Positions 31,817 to 41,500 of a stretch of DNA of 64,000 nucleotides are shown here, one piece after another (position 1 is the first letter of the stretch; each line of letters begins with the position of its first letter). The DNA is taken from the NCBI GenBank assembly GCA_965644315.1, contig CBFFRQ010000069.1, positions 1,178,001 to 1,242,000 of the forward strand, read 5' to 3'. Made by a program: the position numbers and the translations under genes. Origin of the DNA: Caecitellus pseudoparvulus (Eukaryota; Bigyra: Bicosoecida). Below the pieces are notes generated by a model. The model saw nothing but the letters and a program-made list of their open reading frames with translations, did no database searches and had not been told where the DNA came from.

Positions 31817-33683
31817 ATGACATGTCAGAAGCATGTGGCGCAGTTCTTCACCCCGCCACGCATGCTAGTCTTGTTCTGCTTCATCAATCTGTGAGTGAAC
31901 ACCCCCTGTGCGGTTTGGGAATCGCTCCAGAGCTGCCTTGGGATGCGACCAATTTCCGCCAACTTCCCTGCCACGCTCACCCACTCCTCCACGCTGCAGG
32001 TTCAACTACCTGGACCGAGGCATTGTGCCAGGTGCCTTTAGCCAGATTGACGATTTCCTTAAGGAGGCCCTGAACACCGACCAGGTCGACGCCTACTTGG
32101 GGTCACTCAGCAGCGCGTTCATCGTGGGGTATGCGGTGACTGGCCTTTTCGCTGCCAACTTGGTGCACCGGTACCCGCCCTTCAAGGTCATGAGCATTGG
32201 ACTGATCATTTGGGTCATTGCAGTGCTCCTCACATCTGTATCTCCTACGTACTGGATGTTGCTGCTTTCACGTGGCCTGTCAGGGGTTGGGGAAGCCTCC
32301 TTCCAATGTGTTGTGCCACCCTTCATTGACGACAACGCCCCAGCGCAAAGCCGCTCTCTCTGGCTGGCGCTGTTCTACATGTGCATTCCTGTTGGCACTG
32401 CTGCTGGCTTTGGCTGGGGAGGCGCGCTTGGGGGTGCTGTGGGCTGGCGCAACGCATTTCGCCTGGAAGCCCCCTTCATTCTGCCGGTGGCCATCCTCGT
32501 ATGGTTCCTGCCGTATCACCGCGGAACGCGGGCTGCCGAGCTGGCAGAGAGCGAGGAAAGGACAGAGGAGGAGGCAGGGCTCATCGCTGACGCAGAGACG
32601 TTGGACGAGGCGCCCGTGGACGGCGTCGTGGCCAGGGCCACCCACAGGCCCTCAGTCTTGGAGGAGTTTTGCATCGTCATGTCCTCCGCCCCTTACGTGT
32701 GCGTGTCGTTCGGCTATGCAGCCTACACGTTCGTGCTGGGTGGCTTGGCCTCCTTCGGCCCGCTGTTCTTCTACTACCTGGGCCTCTTCTCCAACAAGTC
32801 CACCGCCTCCATCGCTTTCGGGGGCCTCATCGCTGGCGCAGGCATGTTGGCGACACCCTTTGGCGGCTGGCTCATGGACCTCCGCCAGAAAGGCGTGCGC
32901 AAGTCCTTGGATGACGCAGCCCTTGCGGCGGACGCACAGGCCGCTGGGGGCATGGTTCGAAGCAGCCCCGACGCCGCGGTGGCAGGCAGGGTCCTCACGC
33001 TCAACTCTGGCGAAGACGACGACGCACACAGCGGCATGGTCGTGGGCGACGCGCGCATGCTTAGCATTGACGCTCCGCGACAGAGCGCTGCCGGGGGCGC
33101 TGCCACCCCCGCGACCCCTTACGACGACACGAGCGTCAAGCAGGAGGTGGATGCCACCTCCACAGTAGTCTTGGATGCCAAGATGATGACGGCGACTCCC
33201 CAGATGGCGCTGTGTGCCACCATTGGCATGGGTGTCGCGCTCATCACGCCCTTCGTCACGGAGAACACCGCGGCGGCATTCTTCACGCTAGCCTTCTCCA
33301 GTTTCTGCCTCTTCACGACAACCGCAGCCACCAACATTGCCGTCATGGCAACTGTGCCCGCCGCCCAGCGCCCCTTTGCCATTGCCCTGGCCACCATCAT
33401 CCAGCATGCTTTCGGGGACGTGCCCTCCCCCACCATCATTGGGGCGGTCGCTGACCGGCTGTCACCGACCCACAAAGTCGATGGCGTGACCACACGCCCA
33501 AAGCAAGGCCTCAGGTACACGCTGCTGTTCACGCTGCTCATGCTTGTGTTTGCTGCGGTGCTGTGGATCGCAGCATGGTTTTTCTCACGCCAGCGTGCCC
33601 TCAAGCACATCTCAAGTGGCGTTTACCGAAAAGAGCGCGAAGCCCGCAAGCGGCTGCTTTCGGACGGCGCTGCCGAGGCGTAG
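31817..33683 (+). CDS. Spinster-like MFS transporter
   Basis: Two exons (31817-31890 and 32000-33683) encode 585 residues. The 109-bp intron starts GTGAGT and ends GCAG. The junction restores 'FINL|FNYLDRG', the usual first transmembrane helix of Spinster proteins ('NYxDR'). The signature 'LSGVGEASFQCVVPPFIDD' follows, matching the family's 'GIGEAS...P..I.D', and about 12 hydrophobic segments are visible. A long hydrophilic loop, about residues 320-410, is rich in Ala and Asp. Spinster transporters are H+-coupled or facilitative carriers of lysophospholipids or sphingosine-1-phosphate in lysosomal and plasma membranes (family knowledge); the substrate here is unknown. The gene starts 277 bp after calmodulin on the same strand. 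Confidence 0.85.
31950..31959. promoter_or_regulatory. CAATTTCCGC motif in the Spinster-like intron
   Basis: An exact copy of the recurrent motif within the only intron (31891-31999) of the MFS gene, in sense orientation. A second, looser CAACTTCC follows immediately. Confidence 0.5.
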
Positions 33684-33931
33684 CGCAGCGGCAGGCCGCT
33701 GGTCCACAGGCGCCAGTCCGTGTCCGGGCGCTGCGCCGAGGGCCCCCACTGCCGTGGGCCAGCGCGCCATGAGCTAGATAGGTCTGTAAATTCAATACAC
33801 TGTCGTGGCGAGCTGCCCCCCTCCCCCTCCGTGCACTGGGTGTGTGCATGTTCCCCGCTTGACTCGGCAACTGTGCGCCACCTGCATCGCGCTCCTACAG
33901 CGTCGTAGCAAGCGAGAGGAGGCACCACAGC

Positions 33932-35956
33932 ATGTTCCTCGCGCCCAGCACGATCCATGTGGACGATGCACTGCCACCAAACTTGCCTGGAGTTGCTAGG
34001 GCACCTCAAGGACGCCGCCAGCAAGCTCGGTGGGGCAGGCGCGTTTCTGGACTGACCAGTCGCCGCGACTCCTCCACCCTGCCACTCCCTGGAGGCGTCC
34101 ATGCGCAACGCAATGGCACCAAGCAGCAGCCCACCCCCTTCGATGGGTTTACCCTTCTTCGACTGGCTGGGGTGAGCCTTCCAGAGGAAGCCCTCACAGC
34201 AGCGGTTGCGGGGCGTACTTTTGCTGGTTGCGAGGTGGCGGACTTGCCTCACTTCTGTCGCCTGTTTCGCTTGACTATGGAAGACTGCACGGGGTTCCGG
34301 CTGGAGCACGCGGCACACCTCCCAGCTCTTCGATCATTGGCCCTGGTGTCTTGTGAGCTGAGTCGCATCGGCGAGCTGCCCGCCCCGCACTTGTCGGAGC
34401 TTGCAGAGCTGGACCTGGGGTACAACGCCCTGGACTCTGCCGCTGTCTCTCGACTTACTAGCCTTCCAAGCCTCCGAAAGCTGTCCTTGGAGAGCAATGG
34501 GCTGCGGCAGCTTCCTGCTGGTCTCGCGAGGAGTGCGATTGAGGACCTGAACCTCTCGCGCAACAGCCTGGGGGGTGACGATGGGGACTGGGCCATTCTC
34601 TCCCTGTGCCCCAACCTGCGCCGGCTCAACCTCGCACACAACATGTTTTCTGACATCCCAAGAAACCTGCAACTTCCCCAGCGAGCCCTGTCTCGATCGA
34701 GTAGCAGGCACAGCCCCGAGCCGCCCCTGCCCACGCCTTCGGAAGGCGGCATTGCGGGCGAGGCAGACAACACCTTCCTTTGCCTGCAGTGGATTTCCCT
34801 TGCTCACAACCGCCTGCACCAGGACGCTTCCGTGGCAGCGCTCCTCTCCCACGCGCAAGAGCTGCGCCAGGTCATCTTGTACGGCAACCCAATCACTGCC
34901 CCCATGCTGCCCTCAGAGGAGCGGGCTGCTGCAGCAGCTGGGCAGGACATCACAGGCGCCTTTGCGCACAGCGCAGCGACGCAAGGCGGGGGCGCTTCAC
35001 AGTCAACCCGAGTCGTGAACATTGTCACCGACTCCAACGCTGCCGCAGCCGGCGCAGAGGCTGGTGCAGATGCGACCAAGTCCGCTGACATCGGCGTCGG
35101 CATGATGCGGGGGTCCAGACGCGCCATTGCTCGACGGGCAGCTGTCCAGTCTGCAGCCATCGCCGCTGCAGATGCCGTGGACGCTGCCATGCCAGCAGCT
35201 GCCCGTGCCAGCATGCTGCAAGGGACAGCGGCGGTCCCTGTCGGCGTGCAGGCCCTGGATGCAGCTGTCGGCGCGTCGCTGGGCGCTGCGTACACCGCAG
35301 TGCGCCACCGGCGAGGCGGCGCACTGGTCACGGTGAAAGATGACAGCCGGGAAATCCGGGGCACCCGAAAGGCGCTCGGGGGGCTGGCCTTGCAAAGCAG
35401 CCGCTCAGCGGTGCTGGCGGCTGGACAGGCTGTGGTGAAGCCTGCAGCCCACTTCACCCAAGAAACCCGCTCCAGCCTGCAGCGAACCTCTGCTGCGGCG
35501 GCCTCGCGCAAGGGGCCTCCGCAGTTCAAGTATGCGATGGCGACTGCTTCCTCGACAGGCGACGTGCGGGGCGACCGGGACCGATTCCGGGGCACTGCGG
35601 CAGGGGCCAAGGCGTTGGCTGGAGCTGAGGCACTGGCTCGTCTGGCCCCGCCCGCCAACCTCGTGCAGGCGACGCAGGGCCACACTGGTCCGCCCGGTGG
35701 CTCCCCCACGCGGCGGTGGGCGCCGCTCCTGCCTCAGCCAGACGAAAGCAAAGTCACAAAGGCAGACCTCATGGCTGCTGCTGCGAGCTTGGCCCCCGTG
35801 GACGAAGCGCCTGTGCCTGCACGCCTGCACTCCGCCATCGCATCCCTGCGCCACGCGCTGGCTCAGCCCTCCGCCGACACTTCCCTTGTGCACCGCATGG
35901 CAGCAGCGTCAGCTGCCCGCCGAGCTGCCGCAGCGGCCCCAGTCCGCCGCACCTAG
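33932..35956 (+). CDS. Leucine-rich repeat protein, XRRA1-like
   Basis: A single-exon protein of 674 residues with ATG at 33932 and TAG at 35954-35956. Residues about 75-330 hold LRRs of the 'L..L.L..N.L' type ('ELDLGYNALDS', 'KLSLESNGLRQLP', 'DLNLSRNSLGG', 'RLNLAHNMFSDIP', 'WISLAHNRL'). An insertion separates the penultimate from the last repeat. The order and spacing, and the 'LPAGLA' and 'YGNPIT' endings, resemble animal XRRA1. The C-terminal half is low-complexity Ala/Arg sequence with no clear domain. XRRA1's function is poorly defined. The SDS22-like and other ciliary LRR families are alternatives. It converges on ELP4 with only 26 bp between stop codons. Confidence 0.6.
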   Translation: MFLAPSTIHVDDALPPNLPGVARAPQGRRQQARWGRRVSGLTSRRDSSTLPLPGGVHAQRNGTKQQPTPFDGFTLLRLAGVSLPEEALTAAVAGRTFAGCEVADLPHFCRLFRLTMEDCTGFRLEHAAHLPALRSLALVSCELSRIGELPAPHLSELAELDLGYNALDSAAVSRLTSLPSLRKLSLESNGLRQLPAGLARSAIEDLNLSRNSLGGDDGDWAILSLCPNLRRLNLAHNMFSDIPRNLQLPQRALSRSSSRHSPEPPLPTPSEGGIAGEADNTFLCLQWISLAHNRLHQDASVAALLSHAQELRQVILYGNPITAPMLPSEERAAAAAGQDITGAFAHSAATQGGGASQSTRVVNIVTDSNAAAAGAEAGADATKSADIGVGMMRGSRRAIARRAAVQSAAIAAADAVDAAMPAAARASMLQGTAAVPVGVQALDAAVGASLGAAYTAVRHRRGGALVTVKDDSREIRGTRKALGGLALQSSRSAVLAAGQAVVKPAAHFTQETRSSLQRTSAAAASRKGPPQFKYAMATASSTGDVRGDRDRFRGTAAGAKALAGAEALARLAPPANLVQATQGHTGPPGGSPTRRWAPLLPQPDESKVTKADLMAAAASLAPVDEAPVPARLHSAIASLRHALAQPSADTSLVHRMAAASAARRAAAAAPVRRT

Positions 35957-35982
35957 CCCCTTCTCTCGCAAGTGCGCGTGCA

Positions 35983-37407
35983 TTAGAACTCGAGGGCAGC
36001 GTCTCTAGCCTTCCCAGGCGCACACAGGGTGCCCGGCGTGCCGACCGCTCCGCCCGCTGTCTCTGTAGAGGTGCTCGGCATGAGCTCCCCGCCCCCCTCT
36101 TCATCTTCCTCATCTTCTTCCCCCTCGTCTTCTTCTAACACCGTCGCCGACAGCACCTCCCCTCGGCGGTCTCGTGCGGCGTGGGCTCGTCTGGCCTTGG
36201 TCTCGGCAGTGGCATCCCCCGCAGCGGACGACACGAGGCTGCTGGCACCTGCATCTTCAGGGGGCAGATGGAGCTTCGACAGCGTGATCTTGCGCCGGTC
36301 GCGCTTGAACAAGAAGACCACAGTGGAGGCAGCCGTTGGCGGCGTGAGAGTCATGGGGCTGGGCAGGCGGCGCAGGTACACCAAGCCTGTGTAGTCCTTG
36401 AACTCGTCAGGCGTGATGCGGGCTGGGGAGCTGGCCGCGAATGTGGGGTCGGCGAAGGCCATGAGTGACAGCGTGCAGTCTGCGATGTGGCGAGCCTGAG
36501 CCGCAGCTGCTTGGTCCAATACACCGCTGGGCAAGCTGACCATCGCCGCCACGTTGGTCCCCCTGACCTGCTGCTTGAGAGTGAGGAGCCACCTGAGGGT
36601 ATCGCTCTGGGAAGGCATTGCCCAGCCAGGTGCTCCGAGGCCGCACGCTGCGATGCGAGCGGCACTGCCGGCAGGAGTAGCATCCACGAAAGTTGCTGCC
36701 TTGTGGCTTGCCTCTGCTCCGCAGTCCGAAGCAAGGCCTGGGATGAAGAGGGACACATGGCGCTGGACGAGAGCAGGAGGCATGCTCCTAGCAAGGTCCA
36801 GCGACGCATAGTACCGGTCGCTTTGCGCTGGGGTGGCAGTAGCAAGGCCTCCCTGCGTGCGGGATTTGGGCATGGCGAGCAAACCTGCACCAGCGTCATC
36901 GCCACTTGGCAGGTACTTGCGATATTGCCAGGCAATGGCAAGGCCATCCCCAGGCGTCTGTGAAGCCGAAGATGCAGCGGCAGTGGCTTTGAGGTCACCG
37001 AGCGCGGGCAGCGTCTCTTGGAACTTCTCGGCTGGTGTGACGCTGTCTGGGACGCAAGCCAGGCAGCGCTGGCCTTGAGCCACCCCTTGGGCAACGAAGC
37101 AGCGCAGAAAAGTCGCCGCGTGCACGCCGAGCGAGTCCTCCTCGAGAATGGTCAATGTACCGAGAGGGAGGCCGCCTCTGAGCACTTTGTCCAGCGATGG
37201 CACCCCAGTTGAGAGCTGAGGTGGTCCTCCGACCCAGGCCCGAGTGCCGTGTGGGGTGACGGCAGCTTGGGAAGCAGCCGCCCCACGCCGACGGAATGCA
37301 GACGCCATGGCACGAAGGCTGCTTCCAGCAGCGCCGACCAGGCGGGTTGTCGGGGCAACGAGGCCTCTTCGAGTTTGTGGCAAGTGAGGGGGTGCAGGCG
37401 ACGGCAT
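35983..37407 (-). CDS. ELP4: Elongator complex protein 4
   Basis: A single-exon protein of up to 474 residues with TAA at 35983. The first ATG is at 37407, but the internal ATG at 37308 gives 'MASAFRRRG', which matches the start of animal ELP4 ('SFQRRG') better, so a 441-residue product is likely. The RecA-like core opens with 'LSTGVPSLDKVLRGGLPLG' and 'LTILEED', a Walker A-like region that in ELP4 lacks the canonical Lys-Thr. Further on come 'KLHLPPED' and a terminal 'LEF', close to the 'LHLPPD' and 'LDF' of ELP4. An acidic Glu/Asp run precedes the end. ELP4 forms the Elp456 hexamer, the Elongator sub-complex that binds tRNA during wobble-uridine modification. Confidence 0.93.
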   Translation of the reverse strand: MPSPAPPHLPQTRRGLVAPTTRLVGAAGSSLRAMASAFRRRGAAASQAAVTPHGTRAWVGGPPQLSTGVPSLDKVLRGGLPLGTLTILEEDSLGVHAATFLRCFVAQGVAQGQRCLACVPDSVTPAEKFQETLPALGDLKATAAASSASQTPGDGLAIAWQYRKYLPSGDDAGAGLLAMPKSRTQGGLATATPAQSDRYYASLDLARSMPPALVQRHVSLFIPGLASDCGAEASHKAATFVDATPAGSAARIAACGLGAPGWAMPSQSDTLRWLLTLKQQVRGTNVAAMVSLPSGVLDQAAAAQARHIADCTLSLMAFADPTFAASSPARITPDEFKDYTGLVYLRRLPSPMTLTPPTAASTVVFLFKRDRRKITLSKLHLPPEDAGASSLVSSAAGDATAETKARRAHAARDRRGEVLSATVLEEDEGEEDEEDEEGGGELMPSTSTETAGGAVGTPGTLCAPGKARDAALEF

Positions 37408-37496
37408 GTACTGCGGCTCCCCTGGCGTGTCGACTCAGTTGCATTGCGTGCCTAACCCACCTGCACCGTGCCCCATTCACAAAGGAAACACCATGC

Positions 37497-38113
37497 TCAC
37501 CGAAGTCGGCGTGCCTCGCGCTCCCACTCCAACAGGGTCAGGACGTCGCCCTCCTTCACGGGGCCCTTCACGTTGCGGATGATGCTGCGCTCCTTGTCAT
37601 CGATGAACTCAACGCGCACCTGGGTGACGTTGCCAGTGCTTCCGGTGCGGCCCAAAACCCTGCAGAGGCGGCGGGGGCAAGGTGAAGCGCTGCCAAAGGC
37701 CAAGCGGTGGTGTGCGCGGCACCAGCTGCACTGCCGCAGAACACGGCTCGGCATGGGCAGCGCACGGCCTTCTCAGCGCCACCGCGCCCTACATCCCCAA
37801 CCTACTCAACGCAAACATGACACACAACGCCAAGGGCAGCGCCGCATGGGGTCCGCACGGGCGCTCTCCCGTCAAGCGTGACACCTGGCATTGACAGTGC
37901 CGCGGCTGCGGGCGGCGCACGGCGCCTAAACGCTGAGGCGCGTGTACGCACTTGACGACCTTGGCGAGCTTGACAGGGACATCCTGCAAGGTGAACGAGT
38001 GCTCAGGGGTGCGAAGTGCAAGCATTGGGCGCGTGCGGCGGCAAGGCAAGGGCAGAGCGCTGTGGAGGGCGGAGATAGCGCAACTCCCACGGGAAGGGGA
38101 CAGCACGCACCAT
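37497..38113 (-). CDS. RPS28: 40S ribosomal protein eS28
   Basis: Three exons on the minus strand (38113-38111, 37983-37952, 37659-37497) give 65 residues. Exon 1 carries nothing but the ATG, directly followed by donor GTGCGT. Intron 2 also starts GTGCGT and splits a Lys codon. The spliced protein begins [19 protein letters not shown] and ends '[18 protein letters not shown]', which matches eS28 across its length (the human protein has 69 residues), with Trp where most have Ser before the final helix. It contacts the mRNA exit channel of the small subunit. It lies 89 bp upstream of ELP4 on the same strand. Intron 2, at 292 bp, is the longest in the window. Confidence 0.97.
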
Positions 38114-38556
38114 ACTGAAAATGTGACGGAGTTTGCAGTGCAACAACGAAGCACGTTAACTCGTGTGCGTATCTGCCGAGGAAGAGTGCTGTTGGTCAAT
38201 GAAAAGTGAGCGGAGGTGGAGCACTCGTTCCTTGGTGGCGTGGCTCGCAGCTGGAGCTGTGGGTTGTCTGGAAACGTGCCGGGGAGGAGGCGGTGGACAC
38301 AACTCAATTCATGCCAGCCACTAAGCTGCACCTGAGGCTGTGTATGCAAGAGCGCTTTTGCGCGCCTTTGCAGGTGATCCATTGGGGGCAGAAACTGTGT
38401 GTTGCTGCCGCAGCGGCAGGAGGAGCGGCGTGCGGAAGTTGACAGGTCACTGCAGGGTGGCACTGGCTACCCACACCTGTCCGCGGAGGCAGCGGGGAAG
38501 GCGTCCAGGTCCTGTACTTTTGGAACCATTGCCATCAGCATCCCCTCCTGCTTGAC
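38114..38556. other. Divergent promoter region between eS28 and the LRR/EF-hand gene
   Basis: 443 bp between opposed start codons. I find no CAAWTTCCGC copy, repeat or gene here. Confidence 0.5.
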
Positions 38557-41500
38557 ATGGCAAGCGCAGCATCTCCGCACGGTGAGCAACCCTGCACGGC
38601 GGCGTGCCGCGATGTGGCATCGCAGCAGCAGTCTCAAGCAGCCTGTCGCTCACCCCCACAGCAAGCCCTGGAAGGAGGAGGAGCAGGTTAGACAAGACTG
38701 ATGCTGCTTCTGTGCTCTCGTCTGCCCTGAGTGATGTTGGAGCTGGCACAGCTCTTGACGCAGCGACCAGTATCGCGTCTGGCGCCCCTGCCTCTGCTCA
38801 AATGCGCGTCATCCGGCGAGGGCGCTTTCGCGGGGTGCCAAACGAAGTGGATGCCTCGGGAGAAGTCCAGCTTGTCATGGTGGGCAAGGAGTTCTGGCTT
38901 CGCTTCTTCCGAGTCAAAGTGCTGAACAACCCTGTCAAGGACACTCTCTTCGTGTACTTTTACAAACACAAGCAGCCTGCTCGATCACTGAGCCTTGGCA
39001 ATGGCAGCGTACTTGTGCGCCTATCTGGAACAAGCCACGGGGGTCTGGAAGATGCCATGCCCGATGAGATTCAGATGCCCTTGGAAAACGTTCGCACCAA
39101 GCGTGGCCACGTCATTGACCATGCTGCCTTCCAAAGCCTTATCATCGTGCGCCCAGGCATTCGCATGGACGACGGCACCAGCATTCCAACCATTACCCAT
39201 GCGTTTTGCGAGTTTCAAGAAGTGGCTGCGCCCAACCTTGCCTTCAACAAGAAGGTGCAGGCCGCGGTAGGGGAGGTGCAGAGCTTGATGAAAGACGTGG
39301 AGTCAGGCGCTGGCATGCCTGCCTCCTTGAGGGGCAAGTCGTACGAAGGCATGGAGAGCATCGCCAAAGACGCTTTCTCAACGCTTGGCAAGGGCAAAGG
39401 TGACACCTTGGATTTTGAGGAGTTCAAGGTGCTGCTGTCCAGCCTCCGTGTCAAGCACACTGAGCCCCGAGCTTACAAGTGGTTCGTGTTGGGGGACATT
39501 GATCGCTCCGGAGCTGTAGATGAAGGAGAACTAGCCTTCATTCTCAGTGTCATCTCTCGCACGAAGCCGTCGCGCCTTCTTCGCCCGCGCGATGTCTTCT
39601 TGATGTTTGACGTGGACTCCAAGTCTGCCAGCCACGCAGACCAGCTAGGCACAGTGGACTTGATCGGGTTCTACGAGATCGTCAAGGCCTTCAACCCGTC
39701 TGCGAGTCAAGATAGCATAGAGTCCGCCTTCAAGGCAGCTGACCCTTCGCGCAAGCACCGCATTTCCTACCCACCCTTCCTCCGCGCGTGGGCCACCTTG
39801 GTGAGACCACGTAGCGAGCTGGAGCGTCGAGGTATGAAGGCGTCCGCTGTCGTGGGGTCAAGCTTGGCTGAGGCTGGATCAGAGACTGCAGATGACGCTG
39901 CACTTGGGGCGCTTCAGCGGGCGCTAGTGCAAGTGATCGAGGAGGAGGACCGGGAGGAAGACGAGGACTTGGAGCAGGCCATCCGTTTCGCGCACCGAGC
40001 ACGGCAACGAACTCGAGGAGTCCGCGAGCGCAAGAAGAGGGCTGTGTGGAAAGATGCAGCCCAAAGTGACAAGCGAAAGAGGCGCCAACGTGCGCTGCAG
40101 GAACGCCAACGGCGCATGGACGAGCGCCGCGCAGCAGAGGAGCAGGCCAAGCGGGCGCAAGAGGAGGCCCGCTTGCATGAGGCAGCTCAAGCTGCCAAGG
40201 CAGAGCGCGAGCGGAAGGAGGCAGAGGCTGTCCGCCAGGCCGCTGCCGAGAGAGAGGAGCAAGAGGCCAAGCGCAGGCAAGATCTAGCTCTCGACCGCAT
40301 GCTTATGTCCGGGAAAGGGCTGCAATACCTGCCTTCGACGCTTTGGAGAGACCCCAAGGCCTCGGCGCTGCTGCCGCATCTTGTCATCATGGACGTTAGT
40401 GACAATGAGCTCGTTTGCCTTCCTGCAGGCCACCTCTTTACCCGCACGTCTTCGCTCCGCAAGCTAGATGTGTCCCGGAATCGACTTGCGCGCCTTCCTG
40501 ACGATGTTCAGGCCTGCCACGAGCTGCTAATTTTGCTAGCCACTGACAACCAGCTGGACACCCTCCCCGCCGAACTTGCTGGTCTGCATCAACTGCGCAG
40601 GCTTGACTTGAGAGGAAATCTTCTGCGTAGCCTCCCATCCAGCCTTGGCCAGATTGCCTCCCTGGAGGCGTTGAATGTCTCTGTGAACCCGCTTGAAGAC
40701 GTCTCTTTGGACGCTCTTCTGCCCATGAGGAAGCTGCAAGAACTAAATTTGAGTGGCTGCAGCCTGGAGTTTATGCCTAACGATGCCTTCCTGAACATGT
40801 CTGCGTTGACAAAGCTGGACGTGTCAGGCAACAAACTTCGAGAGATTCCGCCGTCCCTGGCACGGTGCTCAGCCCTGAGACACCTTCGTCTTCAAAGCAA
40901 TTCTCTTCGATGCTTACCAACTTACATTGGGCAGTGCCATCGACTCTCCAGCATCGATGCTTCAAGCAACGCGCTGAGGGAGCTCCCCGTCGACTTGTCA
41001 GGTCTGTACTACCTGCTGGACCTGAACCTCGCACAGAACCGCATCGTGGAGCTGCCGTCCTCGGTGGGAGAGCTCACAAGCCTGCAGCGGCTCAATGTCG
41101 GTTCAAATCGATTGGTGTCCTTGCCAGCTCCCATTGGGTACCTCTCAGATGTGCAGCTCATGGACATGTCGAACAACGCGCTCACTTCCATCCCGGAGAC
41201 AATCGGGGGTCTCAAGCGCCTCCGCCACTGGGACTTGTCGCACAATTCGCTTGGCTCTGGAGGAACTGAATGCCTCCCGCAGGCTGTCGCTTCGCTCATG
41301 TCTCTGGAGTGGTTGGATGTGTCACACAACTCCATTTCCCGACTTGCGCCGCAGGTCGCTGGCCTCACATCTTTGCGCCATGTCAACCTTTCACACAACT
41401 CGTTGGCCGCTCTACCACCTCAGCTTTGTGTCCTGTCCAGCCTCTGCACGCTGGATGCGTCCCACAACCGCCTTCGCCAACTTCCAGTGGAGATTGGCTT

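Noticed and set aside
34804-35709. 301-codon minus-strand ORF opposite the XRRA1-like gene
   Set aside because: It is a shadow frame of Ala/Arg-rich sequence with no domain. The plus strand has clear LRRs.
37018-37480. Frames overlapping the ELP4 5' end on both strands
   Set aside because: ELP4 is unambiguous here, and the other frames show no conserved features.
38604-38661. GTG start for the LRR/EF-hand gene
   Set aside because: A spliced ATG exon (38557-38581) restores the frame exactly and uses a GTGAGC donor and a strong acceptor.
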